Assembly (NCBI GenBank): GCA_024693415.1
Contig: JAILKX010000038.1
Coordinates: forward strand, 16,977-80,976
Source: Bacilli bacterium
Lineage (GTDB): Bacteria; Bacillota_I; Bacilli_A; RFN20; CAG-826
DNA: 64,000 nt
Reading direction: 5' to 3'
Made by a program: the position numbers and the translations under genes. Position 1 is the stretch's first letter, and each line of letters begins with the position of its first letter. Below are positions 1-7,756 of the stretch, in pieces. The notes beneath the pieces were generated by a model, which worked only from the letters and a program-made list of their open reading frames with translations, was not told the DNA's origin and did no database searches.

Positions 1-345
1 AGGTCGCTTAAGGAAGCGGGGTACCGCCTCTTCATCGTGAGCAATTGCCAGTCCGGCTACATCGAAACCTATCTGAATGCTTTGGGCGAAAGCCTGTTCG
101 AGGGGCATCTCTGCTACGACGACACCAAGAAGCCCAAGGATTTCACGATCCGCGCCCTGATGGAGAAGCACGGGATCGGAAAAGCCCTCTATGTCGGCGA
201 TACCGCGACCGACGAGGCCGCCTCTAGCGGCGCCCGCATCCCCTTCATCCACGCCGCCTATGGATTCGGCGTAGCCAAGGATCCGGAGGGCAGAATCTCC
301 GACATCCGCGACCTTCCGCGCGAAATTAAGCGCATATTCGGCTAA
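1..345 (+). CDS. HAD-superfamily hydrolase (phosphoglycolate phosphatase-like), 5' truncated
   Basis: The reading frame is open from the first base of the window, so this is the C-terminal part of a gene that starts outside. The visible residues include a VSN motif (HAD motif II position) and YVGDTATDE, a typical HAD motif IV with the paired Asp residues that bind Mg2+. The spacing between them and the cap-less remainder resemble Gph/PGP-type phosphatases that dephosphorylate small phosphometabolites in the cytoplasm. A GTG at 37 is an internal codon rather than a likely start, because conserved sequence continues upstream of it. The exact substrate cannot be told. Confidence 0.8.
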   Translation, partial: RSLKEAGYRLFIVSNCQSGYIETYLNALGESLFEGHLCYDDTKKPKDFTIRALMEKHGIGKALYVGDTATDEAASSGARIPFIHAAYGFGVAKDPEGRISDIRDLPREIKRIFG

Positions 346-407
346 CTATGGTTGCCTATTCCCGAAAGTTCATTAAAATGAAAGGAAGCAGAAAGGCAGG
401 CATTCAT

Positions 408-812
408 ATGGACGATGGATTCGAGAATCCCAACATCGATGAAATCGGCTTTAAGGCCGACGGCTATCTTTCGCCGTCCCAGCAGGAGATCGCGAGCGCC
501 AAGAACGCCGAGATCAAGAGGATGGGCGACCAGATCGCTTTGGTGAACCTGATCGACGGCTTCGTCCGCAGCAACGGTAAAGCCGACGAGAAGTACCTGA
601 ACCTCTATGAATCCCTTTCGAAGCTCGGCGACCTCTTCGCCCACAGCGGGGACTATCCGTCCAACGTCGCCGACACGATCCCTTTCTCCTACGCGATGGT
701 CTATTTCTCCTACCTGGTCCTGACCGGGGTCATTTCGGAGAAGGACATCGAGGAAATGAAGGCGCGCTCCTTCGGCGCGTTCCCCCAACCGAACAAGATC
801 GCCAAAGCCTAA
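408..812 (+). CDS. Hypothetical protein, 134 aa
   Basis: I do not recognise a family. The protein is soluble, charged and probably helical, with no signal peptide or long hydrophobic segment. In-frame ATGs exist at 348, 378 and 408; 408 is chosen because a purine-rich GGCAGG stretch lies just upstream and the acidic MDDGFENP start follows, but 348 or 378 remain possible. It lies three genes ahead of a coiled-coil membrane protein on the same strand, with short gaps, and is probably co-transcribed with 832-3592. Function unknown. Confidence 0.6.
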   Translation: MDDGFENPNIDEIGFKADGYLSPSQQEIASAKNAEIKRMGDQIALVNLIDGFVRSNGKADEKYLNLYESLSKLGDLFAHSGDYPSNVADTIPFSYAMVYFSYLVLTGVISEKDIEEMKARSFGAFPQPNKIAKA

Positions 813-831
813 TATCAGGAGGTAATTCAGC

Positions 832-1101
832 ATGGATCCGAACAAGACCGTGGAGAACAGAATCGCGGAAAAGAAGAAGGAAGTGACCTTCCTTTTCGCC
901 AAAGCCGACGCGGAATTCGCCAACGGGGTCAACCCTTTGGCCGACGCTCAGGTGTCGAGCATCAATTCCGCCGACCAGGAAATGACCGACCTCCTCAATC
1001 AGTCGACGCGCATCTGCAAGAGGTCCTTTGAGCGCATCGACCAGCAGGGCGTCGACAGCCTGATGGCGGAATACGACAGGATCTGCAAAGGAGGGAAATG
1101 A
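832..1101 (+). CDS. Hypothetical small helical protein, 89 aa
   Basis: The start has a good Shine-Dalgarno (AGGAGGT) about 8 nt upstream. The product is highly charged, with a Lys/Glu-rich N-terminus (IAEKKKEVTF) and predicted continuous helix; there is no signal or membrane segment. It ends inside the start of the next gene (ATGA-type overlap at 1098-1101), which argues for translational coupling. I do not recognise it. Its place between two other predicted helical/coiled-coil genes suggests that the four proteins form one structural or envelope-associated set, but that is inference. Confidence 0.65.
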   Translation: MDPNKTVENRIAEKKKEVTFLFAKADAEFANGVNPLADAQVSSINSADQEMTDLLNQSTRICKRSFERIDQQGVDSLMAEYDRICKGGK

Positions 1102-1703
1102 AGATGGCCTTGCGTTTATTTAGGAAATCCAAACCCGCCCCCGAAGCGGAAGTAGCCCCCGAGAAGGAGATCGCCCCCGAAGAAGAGGCGGCCCCCGAAA
1201 CCGAAGCCGTCCACGAAGCAGAGGCGGTTATTGAAGAAGAAGCCGTCCCCGAAGAAGAGGCGGTTATTGAAGAAGAAGCCGTCCCCGAAGCAGAGGCGGT
1301 TATTGAAGAAGCCGCCCCTGCGTCGGAAAAGGCCCCGGAAGAGTATGCTTCGGTAGAAGCGGAAGCTTCCGAATCGGCGAGCACGCCCGACGTCGGCCCA
1401 ACCACCGAAGAGATATTGGAACTCGACCAGGCGCTTCAGAAATTGAACGACCGCAAGGCCGAGGCGCAGGCCGAACTCGACGCGCTCAATGAAAGGATCG
1501 CCGAATTGTCCGGCACAAGGCCTTACGAAAAGGCCGAGGAATGGATCGCCTCCGGAAACGAGGAACTCGCTAAACTCGCCCAAAAAGAGCTGGCGTCCCT
1601 CAACCATTTCAAGCAGATCCTCGACGAGATCAACAACATGATCCGCGCGATTGAGCTCGAGGCCAAGAGCGCCAGAATCAAGAATGGGGAGAACGTGCTA
1701 TGA
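1098..1703 (+). CDS. Acidic-repeat plus coiled-coil protein, 201 aa
   Basis: Three parts are visible: a basic start (MKMALRLFRKSKP), an acidic low-complexity region of about residues 12-85 dominated by Glu, Ala, Val and Pro, and a C-terminal coiled coil (from about residue 95) with heptad-like spacing. The acidic part contains a 12-residue repeat (EAVIEEEAVPEE) encoded by a 36-bp DNA tandem repeat. GGAGGG precedes the ATG at 1098; an ATG at 1104 is an alternative start. It overlaps the next gene by 4 nt. The acidic segment could act as a flexible spacer, by analogy with other repeat proteins. Function unknown. Confidence 0.65.
   Translation: MKMALRLFRKSKPAPEAEVAPEKEIAPEEEAAPETEAVHEAEAVIEEEAVPEEEAVIEEEAVPEAEAVIEEAAPASEKAPEEYASVEAEASESASTPDVGPTTEEILELDQALQKLNDRKAEAQAELDALNERIAELSGTRPYEKAEEWIASGNEELAKLAQKELASLNHFKQILDEINNMIRAIELEAKSARIKNGENVL
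1221..1316 (+). repeat. 36-bp in-frame tandem repeat, about 2.7 copies
   Basis: Units begin at 1221, 1257 and 1293 with GAGGCGGTTATTGAAGAAG, exactly 36 bp apart, and are nearly identical at the DNA level, including third positions. The third copy breaks off after about 24 bp. The repeat encodes a 12-aa Glu/Val/Pro unit. Near-identity of synonymous sites points to recent slippage or recombination rather than old protein-level repetition, so length may vary between strains. Confidence 0.85.
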
Positions 1704-3592
1704 CCGAACTCGAATACGAAAAGCTTCTCGCCGAGAAGGAAGAGATCGCCGCCGAGATCCCCGTCATCGAGGATCAGAAGAAAAAGGCAAAAGCCAGATT
1801 GGAGAGGCTCGAGAAGGCGTTTTCGGCGCCCGAGATCTCGCTTGAGCACGCCGAAGCAGCGGTGGCGCGCCTGGAAGACCACGCCAAAAAGCTTGCGGTG
1901 ATCAAGGAATCGCTGAACGGCGTCTATGGCCGCTACCGCAACGTCAAATTGGCCGAAGAATCCTTCAAGGCCTTCGTCAAAACGCTGATCGGCTGGTTCA
2001 AGAAAGCCGCAGCCCTCGCCGATCTGAACCTTTTCGAGGAGGCGAAGCTCGCCCTTCATAAAGCGAAGCTTGAAATCGATGGCGCCGATTTCGGATTCGA
2101 GGCGAAGTCCATCGCCTTGGCCAAGGAGATGCTCGCCCATCGCAAAGCAGATCTTTACGCCCGCATCGCCGCCCCCAACCTCGCGGCAAACGATAAAAGC
2201 CTGCCTTTGGACGAGCTCAAGGAATACATGGAGCTCGCCGAGAATCTGCCGACGAATTACATCGATCCCGCGGATAAGCCGTTCCATCTTTCCAAAGCGC
2301 TTGCGTTCCGCCTCCACGATCTTGCCCTTGACTCCAAACAGCTATCCGAACCGGACCTCGACATGCTCGACAGGCTGATCGCCCTCTACGATGAGCACCT
2401 CGACAAGGCCGACCTTTGCACCGATGAGGTGAAGAAGTACGCCGAAGAGGTCAGGAAAGAGGCGATCCGCCATTTCAATGGGCTGGGTGCCCAAGCCGTT
2501 GAGGAGCGCAGCCAGGAAAAGGCGGCCAAGATGCTCGAGAGAAAGCGCCCTTGGCTCATCGATTCCATCGCCAATCCCTCCATCAAGGATTCCGAGACCG
2601 AAGCCGACCTGCCCAAGAATATGCTCCTTGAGGCGAATGCCGGCATGGATTCCGCCGAATACAAAGGCGTCACCGATTCCCTCGCCGCCAAGCCCGGCGA
2701 CGAATCCTATGAGCTTCTCGCCGCTCTGCTCGCCGCCAAAGAACTCGAAGAGACCAAACTCAACATCCTGATGGATTCCATCAAAGCTTGGTCGCTTGAT
2801 GACAAGGTGGCGATGTTCGCCTTGGCGATCCGCGACGAGGTTCCCGCCGAGCGCCTTGAGATGATTTACAAGTCGATTTTCAATACACGTCCCTTACGGA
2901 TTGACCTCGTGAAGAGGGCGGAAGACCTTCTGCTCCTCAGGACGAGCGCCCCGGAAAAATGCAAATCCCGCTTCGAATCCCTCCTCAAGGGATTGCTGCG
3001 CAGCCCGCGTGCGAAGCGCATTGCCACAAAGGCAAACGACGAGCACGTGCATGCCCTTTATCCGCACAAGAAGTTCAAGGAACCGATCGGCAAGCCCGCC
3101 AAGAAGACCGAGGTCAAATCCTGGTCGGTCGGCTTCATGTTCTTCTATGTGCTGCTCGCGCTGATCGTGCCTCTCGCCCTTGCCGCGGCCGGGTTCTATC
3201 TGTGCTATCTCTATGATTTGAGCCAATACCTGACCGATTTCGGCATCGCCGCGCCGCTGTTCCTCTTCCTATTCCCGTTCATCTTCTTCATCGGGAAGCG
3301 CTATGGCTTCGATGAGCGCGGATCGCAGAACGCGAGGCGCGTGCTGACGCTATTCTCGATCATCGCTTTTGGCGTATCCCTTGTTTATTTCATCCTTCCG
3401 GATACCCTTGAGATCATCAAAGGATGGGCCTATGCGCTGATGGTTTGCGGCTGGTCCTTGCTGATCTTCCCTTCCATCGCCTTCCGCGAGAAAAAGAATT
3501 TCTGGAAGTTCGGCGTGTTCTCCTTCGCCGTCTTGGTCGGCATCGCCAACGTCGTCTTCATGGTCCTCAGGATGACCGGCGTCTTGGCTTGA
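1700..3592 (+). CDS. Large coiled-coil protein with C-terminal membrane domain, 630 aa
   Basis: The first ~470 residues are soluble, helical and charged, starting with an evident coiled coil (residues ~5-45, Glu/Lys/Ala-rich heptads). From about residue 475 there are five hydrophobic segments (~477-500, 510-530, 550-570, 578-597, 605-628), so the C-terminus is embedded in the membrane with the coiled coil probably cytoplasmic. It overlaps the previous gene by 4 nt (ATGA). I do not recognise a family; there is no nucleotide-binding motif. With its upstream partners it may form a membrane-anchored scaffold, which is inference only. Confidence 0.7.
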   Translation: MTELEYEKLLAEKEEIAAEIPVIEDQKKKAKARLERLEKAFSAPEISLEHAEAAVARLEDHAKKLAVIKESLNGVYGRYRNVKLAEESFKAFVKTLIGWFKKAAALADLNLFEEAKLALHKAKLEIDGADFGFEAKSIALAKEMLAHRKADLYARIAAPNLAANDKSLPLDELKEYMELAENLPTNYIDPADKPFHLSKALAFRLHDLALDSKQLSEPDLDMLDRLIALYDEHLDKADLCTDEVKKYAEEVRKEAIRHFNGLGAQAVEERSQEKAAKMLERKRPWLIDSIANPSIKDSETEADLPKNMLLEANAGMDSAEYKGVTDSLAAKPGDESYELLAALLAAKELEETKLNILMDSIKAWSLDDKVAMFALAIRDEVPAERLEMIYKSIFNTRPLRIDLVKRAEDLLLLRTSAPEKCKSRFESLLKGLLRSPRAKRIATKANDEHVHALYPHKKFKEPIGKPAKKTEVKSWSVGFMFFYVLLALIVPLALAAAGFYLCYLYDLSQYLTDFGIAAPLFLFLFPFIFFIGKRYGFDERGSQNARRVLTLFSIIAFGVSLVYFILPDTLEIIKGWAYALMVCGWSLLIFPSIAFREKKNFWKFGVFSFAVLVGIANVVFMVLRMTGVLA

Positions 3593-3595
3593 TCC

Positions 3596-3925
3596 CTATT
3601 TCGATTTGATTTCGTTGTATTTTTTAGAAGAGCCGCGGCAAAGGTCCGGCGGATACTTTTCCTCGTTTTTCGCCATCTTGTCCATGACGATCTTATCGAC
3701 GTCGATGCCGTATTTGTCGGCGAGCATATAGCAGTAGGTGAGGACATCGGCCAATTCCTCCTCCACTTTCTCTACGCTTCTTTCCTTTTCCGACCATTGG
3801 AAGACTTCGAGCAGTTCCGCCGCCTCGATGACGATGGATTTGGCGAGATTGCTCCCGGTGTGGAATTGGTCCCAGTCGCGGTCGGCGACGAATTTGCGGA
3901 TCCTGGCAATGATTTCTTGGTTCAT
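3596..3925 (-). CDS. MazG-like nucleotide pyrophosphohydrolase, 109 aa
   Basis: Short all-alpha NTP-PPase of the MazG/RS21-C6 type, which hydrolyses (d)NTPs to monophosphates and keeps the nucleotide pool clean. The metal-binding pattern is visible: E34, E37 and E40 in EAAELLE, then E57 and D60 in VEEELADVLTY. The size of about 110 aa fits the small stand-alone class. The start at MNQEIIARI is chosen because a TAGAAT -10 box (3933-3938) lies exactly 7 nt before it on this strand and there is no Shine-Dalgarno, implying a leaderless mRNA. A longer reading to 4033 has no support. Confidence 0.85.
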   Translation of the reverse strand: MNQEIIARIRKFVADRDWDQFHTGSNLAKSIVIEAAELLEVFQWSEKERSVEKVEEELADVLTYCYMLADKYGIDVDKIVMDKMAKNEEKYPPDLCRGSSKKYNEIKSK

Positions 3926-4015
3926 AGCCACAATTCTAATCCGAGTTCCCACAACGCTCAATGACCGATGGTTTTTTGCTGTAAGCGTTTTCATGAAAAG
4001 TTGCGAGCATTGCGG

Positions 4016-4071
4016 TTGAATCCACCGCATCAAATACTATACTTAACGCTAGAAAGTTTTTAGGGTTAAGT
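4016..4071 (+). promoter_or_regulatory. Promoter with candidate MarR operator
   Basis: TTGAAT (4016-4021), 16 nt, TATACT (4038-4043) make a sigma-70-type promoter for the MarR/ABC operon. A perfect 7-bp inverted repeat, ACTTAAC (4041-4047) and GTTAAGT (4065-4071), overlaps the -10 box and the start region. A repressor bound there would block its own promoter, as is common for MarR proteins. The half-site spacing (24 bp centre to centre) is longer than the usual MarR palindrome, so the assignment is tentative. Confidence 0.5.
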
Positions 4072-4075
4072 TTTT

Positions 4076-4513
4076 ATGGATGATCTGCAATTGCTAGCCT
4101 CGATGGCAGCGACCGTCAATTTGATCGGCCAAAGCCTCCCAAGGGTTGGGAAAGGCATGTTCCCCTTCGTGTGGGCCGCCAGGAGCCGGGGCGGGCAAGC
4201 CACGTTGGGGCAGCTTTCTTCGATCCTCGGCATTTCTTTGCCGCGATGCTCCAATCTTGCCAAAAGGCTGGAGGAAGAAGGGTATATCAAGCGAAGCAAC
4301 GACCCATGCGACAAGCGGATCTGCTACGTCGAGGTTACCGAAGAGGGGGAGGAGTTCTTCCAGAACGGATGCAAGATGTGGCTTCGGTTCATCGCCGATT
4401 ACCGCAAGAGGATCGGGGAAGAGAATTTCGAGAACCTATTGAAGATCATGGAACTCACAAAGGAGTATCTCCGGGAAGAGTGCGCGCAGGGAGGAGCGGA
4501 AAACAATGCTTAA
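4076..4513 (+). CDS. MarR-family transcriptional regulator, 145 aa
   Basis: Winged-helix regulator of usual MarR length. Residues ~40-100 hold the DNA-binding part: helix-turn-helix (TLGQLSSILGISLPRCSNLAKRLEEEGYIKR), then the wing with the DPCDKR motif typical of the DxRxxR loop, and long flanking helices for dimerisation. It overlaps the ABC transporter gene by 8 nt, so it very likely controls export by that transporter and its own synthesis, perhaps in response to an antimicrobial or other ligand. The operator candidate lies at 4041-4071. Ligand unknown. Confidence 0.88.
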   Translation: MDDLQLLASMAATVNLIGQSLPRVGKGMFPFVWAARSRGGQATLGQLSSILGISLPRCSNLAKRLEEEGYIKRSNDPCDKRICYVEVTEEGEEFFQNGCKMWLRFIADYRKRIGEENFENLLKIMELTKEYLREECAQGGAENNA

Positions 4514-7205
4514 GTTAGACAATATCACCAAAGTTTATAAAACCGCCGACAATCAAGTCCACGCTTTGAAAGGCGTATCGATCAATTTCCGCAAAGGCGA
4601 GTTCGTCTGCGTTCTGGGCCCATCCGGCTGCGGCAAGACCACCTTGCTCAACATCGTCGGCGGCCTCGACCATTACACGACCGGCGACCTCGTCATCGCC
4701 GGGCGGTCCACCAAGGAATTCAAGAGCCACGATTGGGATGTTTACCGCAACCATGAGATCGGCTTCGTCTTCCAGTCGTATAACCTCATCCCCCATCAGA
4801 ACATCCTCCAGAACGTCGCCCTCGCCCTGACGATCGGCGGGGTCAGCAAACATGAGCGCGAGGAAAGGGCGAAGCGCGCCCTCGATAATGTGGGTCTCAA
4901 AGGGCTGTACAAAAAGATGCCGAACCAGCTTTCCGGCGGACAGTGCCAAAGGGTCGCCATCGCCCGCGCTTTGGTCAATGAACCGTCCATTCTTTTGGCC
5001 GATGAGCCGACCGGCGCCCTCGACTCCGTCACGAGCGTCCAGATCATGGACCTCATCAAGGAAATCGCCCGCGACAGGTTGGTCATCATGGTCACCCATA
5101 ACCCTGATCTGGCGGAAAAATACGCGACCCGTATCATCAAATTGCATGACGGCGAGGTCATAGACGACTCCAATCCGTTCGCCGATGAGGATGAATTGAA
5201 AGAGGTCCAAAGCCTGCCCGTCAAAGAGGAGAACAAGAAGGCGAAGATGTCGCTTATGACCGCGTTCCGCCTCTCGGCCATGAACCTATTCTCAAAGCGC
5301 AAGAGGACCGCGCTCGTCATCATCGCCTCAAGCATCGGCATCGTCGGCACCTCGGCCGTCCTCGCCGTGAGCAATGGCGTGCGCGGATACATCAATTCAA
5401 CGCAGGAGGACCTGATTTCCGGCAACCCAGTCAAAGTCAGCGAAAGCGCGTTCGATATCGCGAGCATCATCGAATCGATGAGCAGCGTCACCGCGTCCCA
5501 AACCGTCGTCGAAGGCGTGCATGATGGAAAAATCGACGTCGAATTCATCATCAAATCGCTGATTGAGCAGGCCGATCTCAGCGCAAGCTCCCTGATCTCC
5601 AACGTCATCACCGAGGACTACATGAGCTTCCTCGACGGCATTCCCGACGAGTACATTTCGGCGATCAACAAATCCTATGGCATCGCCCCGAAGAACAACG
5701 TCTACACCACCGTCACGGTCGATGCGCTCGACGACAACGGGAAACAGACCGAAATCGACGTCAATTACTCGCTGTCGGCGCTCGTGAACGTGTGCGGTCA
5801 GATCGTGAAGCAGACGGATTACGCGTCCTATGCTTCGCAGATCGAGAACTACGCCGGCACCTTCACCCAGCTCATGGACTCGAAGGAATACATACTTTCG
5901 CAATACGACATCGTCGAGGGAACCTATCCCGAAGGCGAAAGCGAGATGCTTTTGGTCCTGAATTCCAACGGCACCATGAACGATTTCACCCTCGCCGGGT
6001 TAGGGTTCTATTCCCAGGCGAACTTCCTCAACGCCATCTACAAGTTCATCGAGGACGAGCAGTACTATGACGATGAGAGATGGCAAGGTCAGCAATCCAT
6101 CGAGATCGCCGATATCCTGAACAAGGAATTCCATTATTATCCCGATGACACCGTCTTCACCAAGACGTCGTTCACCTCCCGCCCGTTCGAATATACCTCC
6201 ATCGCCCGCGACAAGTGGGGCGAGGGGCTGAAGATGAAGATCACCGGAATCCTTAGGCCGAAAGAGGGCGTCAATTACGGCTGTCTGAACGACGGAATCT
6301 ATTACACGACCGATTTCACACGCCGTTTCATCGCCGACAACATGGTCTCGGAGATGTATGAATACCTGACCACGGCCGAAGAGCAAACCATCTCCTCTCA
6401 GGTCATCTACCAGCCGGGGTCAACCCTCCCGATCGTCTCGGGCATCACCTACGACGTCAATATCGTCTATCAGGGCAACGAATACTCGGCAGTGGTCCCG
6501 TTCGGTTCCAAAGCCGGAGGCCTGCAATCCCTGATGTCGGGCTTCTTCGGAGGCAGTTCCTCGCTGGACGTGGCTTCATATTCGCTTAGGCAAGCGGGAG
6601 GCGCAGCCTTGCCGAATTCGATTTCCATCTACCCGAAGAGCTTCGACGCCAAAGATAAGGTCACGGCCTATCTTGACGATTGGAATGGCGATGGACCGGT
6701 TGTGGTCAATGACAAATCCATCGCCAAAGCCGACAGGGAGGAAATCAATTACACGGATAACCTCACCGTCATTCTCATGATCGTCAATTCGATGATCGAT
6801 ATCGTCACGACGTCCTTGATCGTCTTCACCTCGCTCTCCCTCGTCGTCTCCGTCGTCATGATCGCCGTCATCACATACGTCTCCGTCATGGAGCGCATCA
6901 AGGAAATCGGCGTCATCCGTGCGATGGGCGGCCGGAAAAGGGACGTTTCGGCCTTGTTCAATGCCGAAACGGGCATCATCGGATTCGCTTCGGGCTTATT
7001 CGGCGTGGCCGTCACCTATGTGCTCGAGGTGATCTTGAACGTCATCATCAAAGCATTGTTCGGCATTTCGATGATCGCTGACTTGGCGCCGCTGACCGCG
7101 GTGATGATCATCATCGTCTCAATATTGCTGACCGCGATCTCGGGACTTGTCCCTGCGTCCAGCGCCGCTTCGAAAGACCCGGTCGTCGCGCTTAGAACCG
7201 AATGA
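4506..7205 (+). CDS. ABC transporter, fused ATPase and FtsX-type permease (MacB-like), 899 aa
   Basis: An N-terminal ATPase (residues ~1-225) has Walker A GPSGCGKTT (~38), signature LSGGQ (~142), Walker B ILLADEPTGALD (~163) and H-loop VTHNPD (~196). One membrane helix follows at ~265-290, then a long extracytoplasmic region (~290-750) and a C-terminal FtsX domain with three helices (~755-780, 815-850, 865-890). This order is that of MacB/LolD-E-like mechanotransmission exporters, with ATPase and permease in one chain. Such proteins move peptides, lipoproteins or antibiotics outward or resist them. It is coupled to the upstream MarR gene and meets msrA tail-to-tail with no gap. Substrate unknown. 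Confidence 0.88.
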   Translation: MLKLDNITKVYKTADNQVHALKGVSINFRKGEFVCVLGPSGCGKTTLLNIVGGLDHYTTGDLVIAGRSTKEFKSHDWDVYRNHEIGFVFQSYNLIPHQNILQNVALALTIGGVSKHEREERAKRALDNVGLKGLYKKMPNQLSGGQCQRVAIARALVNEPSILLADEPTGALDSVTSVQIMDLIKEIARDRLVIMVTHNPDLAEKYATRIIKLHDGEVIDDSNPFADEDELKEVQSLPVKEENKKAKMSLMTAFRLSAMNLFSKRKRTALVIIASSIGIVGTSAVLAVSNGVRGYINSTQEDLISGNPVKVSESAFDIASIIESMSSVTASQTVVEGVHDGKIDVEFIIKSLIEQADLSASSLISNVITEDYMSFLDGIPDEYISAINKSYGIAPKNNVYTTVTVDALDDNGKQTEIDVNYSLSALVNVCGQIVKQTDYASYASQIENYAGTFTQLMDSKEYILSQYDIVEGTYPEGESEMLLVLNSNGTMNDFTLAGLGFYSQANFLNAIYKFIEDEQYYDDERWQGQQSIEIADILNKEFHYYPDDTVFTKTSFTSRPFEYTSIARDKWGEGLKMKITGILRPKEGVNYGCLNDGIYYTTDFTRRFIADNMVSEMYEYLTTAEEQTISSQVIYQPGSTLPIVSGITYDVNIVYQGNEYSAVVPFGSKAGGLQSLMSGFFGGSSSLDVASYSLRQAGGAALPNSISIYPKSFDAKDKVTAYLDDWNGDGPVVVNDKSIAKADREEINYTDNLTVILMIVNSMIDIVTTSLIVFTSLSLVVSVVMIAVITYVSVMERIKEIGVIRAMGGRKRDVSALFNAETGIIGFASGLFGVAVTYVLEVILNVIIKALFGISMIADLAPLTAVMIIIVSILLTAISGLVPASSAASKDPVVALRTE

Positions 7206-7697
7206 TCATTTCGCCTCAGAAGGCTTAATGAGCGAAAGATCCACATGGCAATATCCGTGTGGATTTTTCTTTAGGTAATCCTGGTGGTATTCCTCGGCGG
7301 AATAGAAATTGGTGAGGGGCGTGACATCGATTTTGTGCTTTGGGCCAACTTTCGCCAGCAATATTTCGCTGGCTTTTTTTAGGTCGCTTTCGTCGTCGGA
7401 GAAGATGCCTGTGCGGTATTGATGGCCGACGTCGTGACCCTGCCTGTCGACGCTGAATGGGTCGACGAAGCGCAGGTAGTGCTCGATGATCCTCTGTAGG
7501 GGCAGGACCTCGTCATCGTAGACGAGCTTGAGCGTTTCGGCGTGATCCGCCTTGCCGGCTTTGAGATCCTCGTAGGCGGGATTGGCGGTGGAGCCGTTGG
7601 CGTAGCCGACTTCGGTGGAAATGGTACCCTTTAGGCGGGAAAAGTATTCCTCGACCCCCCAGAAGCAACCTCCAGCAAGATATATGGTCTTTTTCAT
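7206..7697 (-). CDS. msrA: Peptide methionine-(S)-sulfoxide reductase MsrA
   Basis: Reduces oxidised methionine in proteins using thioredoxin. The catalytic GGCFWG motif lies at residues 9-14 with Cys11 as nucleophile; the downstream GHDVGHQYRTGIF and YHQDYL segments are typical of the family. At 163 aa it is a plain MsrA domain without a fused MsrB. The stop codon abuts that of the ABC transporter gene. Start at MKKTIYLAGG fits the family; only a weak purine stretch precedes it. Confidence 0.96.
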   Translation of the reverse strand: MKKTIYLAGGCFWGVEEYFSRLKGTISTEVGYANGSTANPAYEDLKAGKADHAETLKLVYDDEVLPLQRIIEHYLRFVDPFSVDRQGHDVGHQYRTGIFSDDESDLKKASEILLAKVGPKHKIDVTPLTNFYSAEEYHQDYLKKNPHGYCHVDLSLIKPSEAK

Positions 7698-7756
7698 AAC
7701 TTATTTCGCGCGGACGTTCACTTATCCGCCCTCCCGCGTAATATAATAATGCCGAG

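Noticed and set aside
4515..6386. Long antisense frames opposite the ABC transporter
   Set aside because: Shadow frames produced by GC-rich third positions; no motif or ribosome-binding site.
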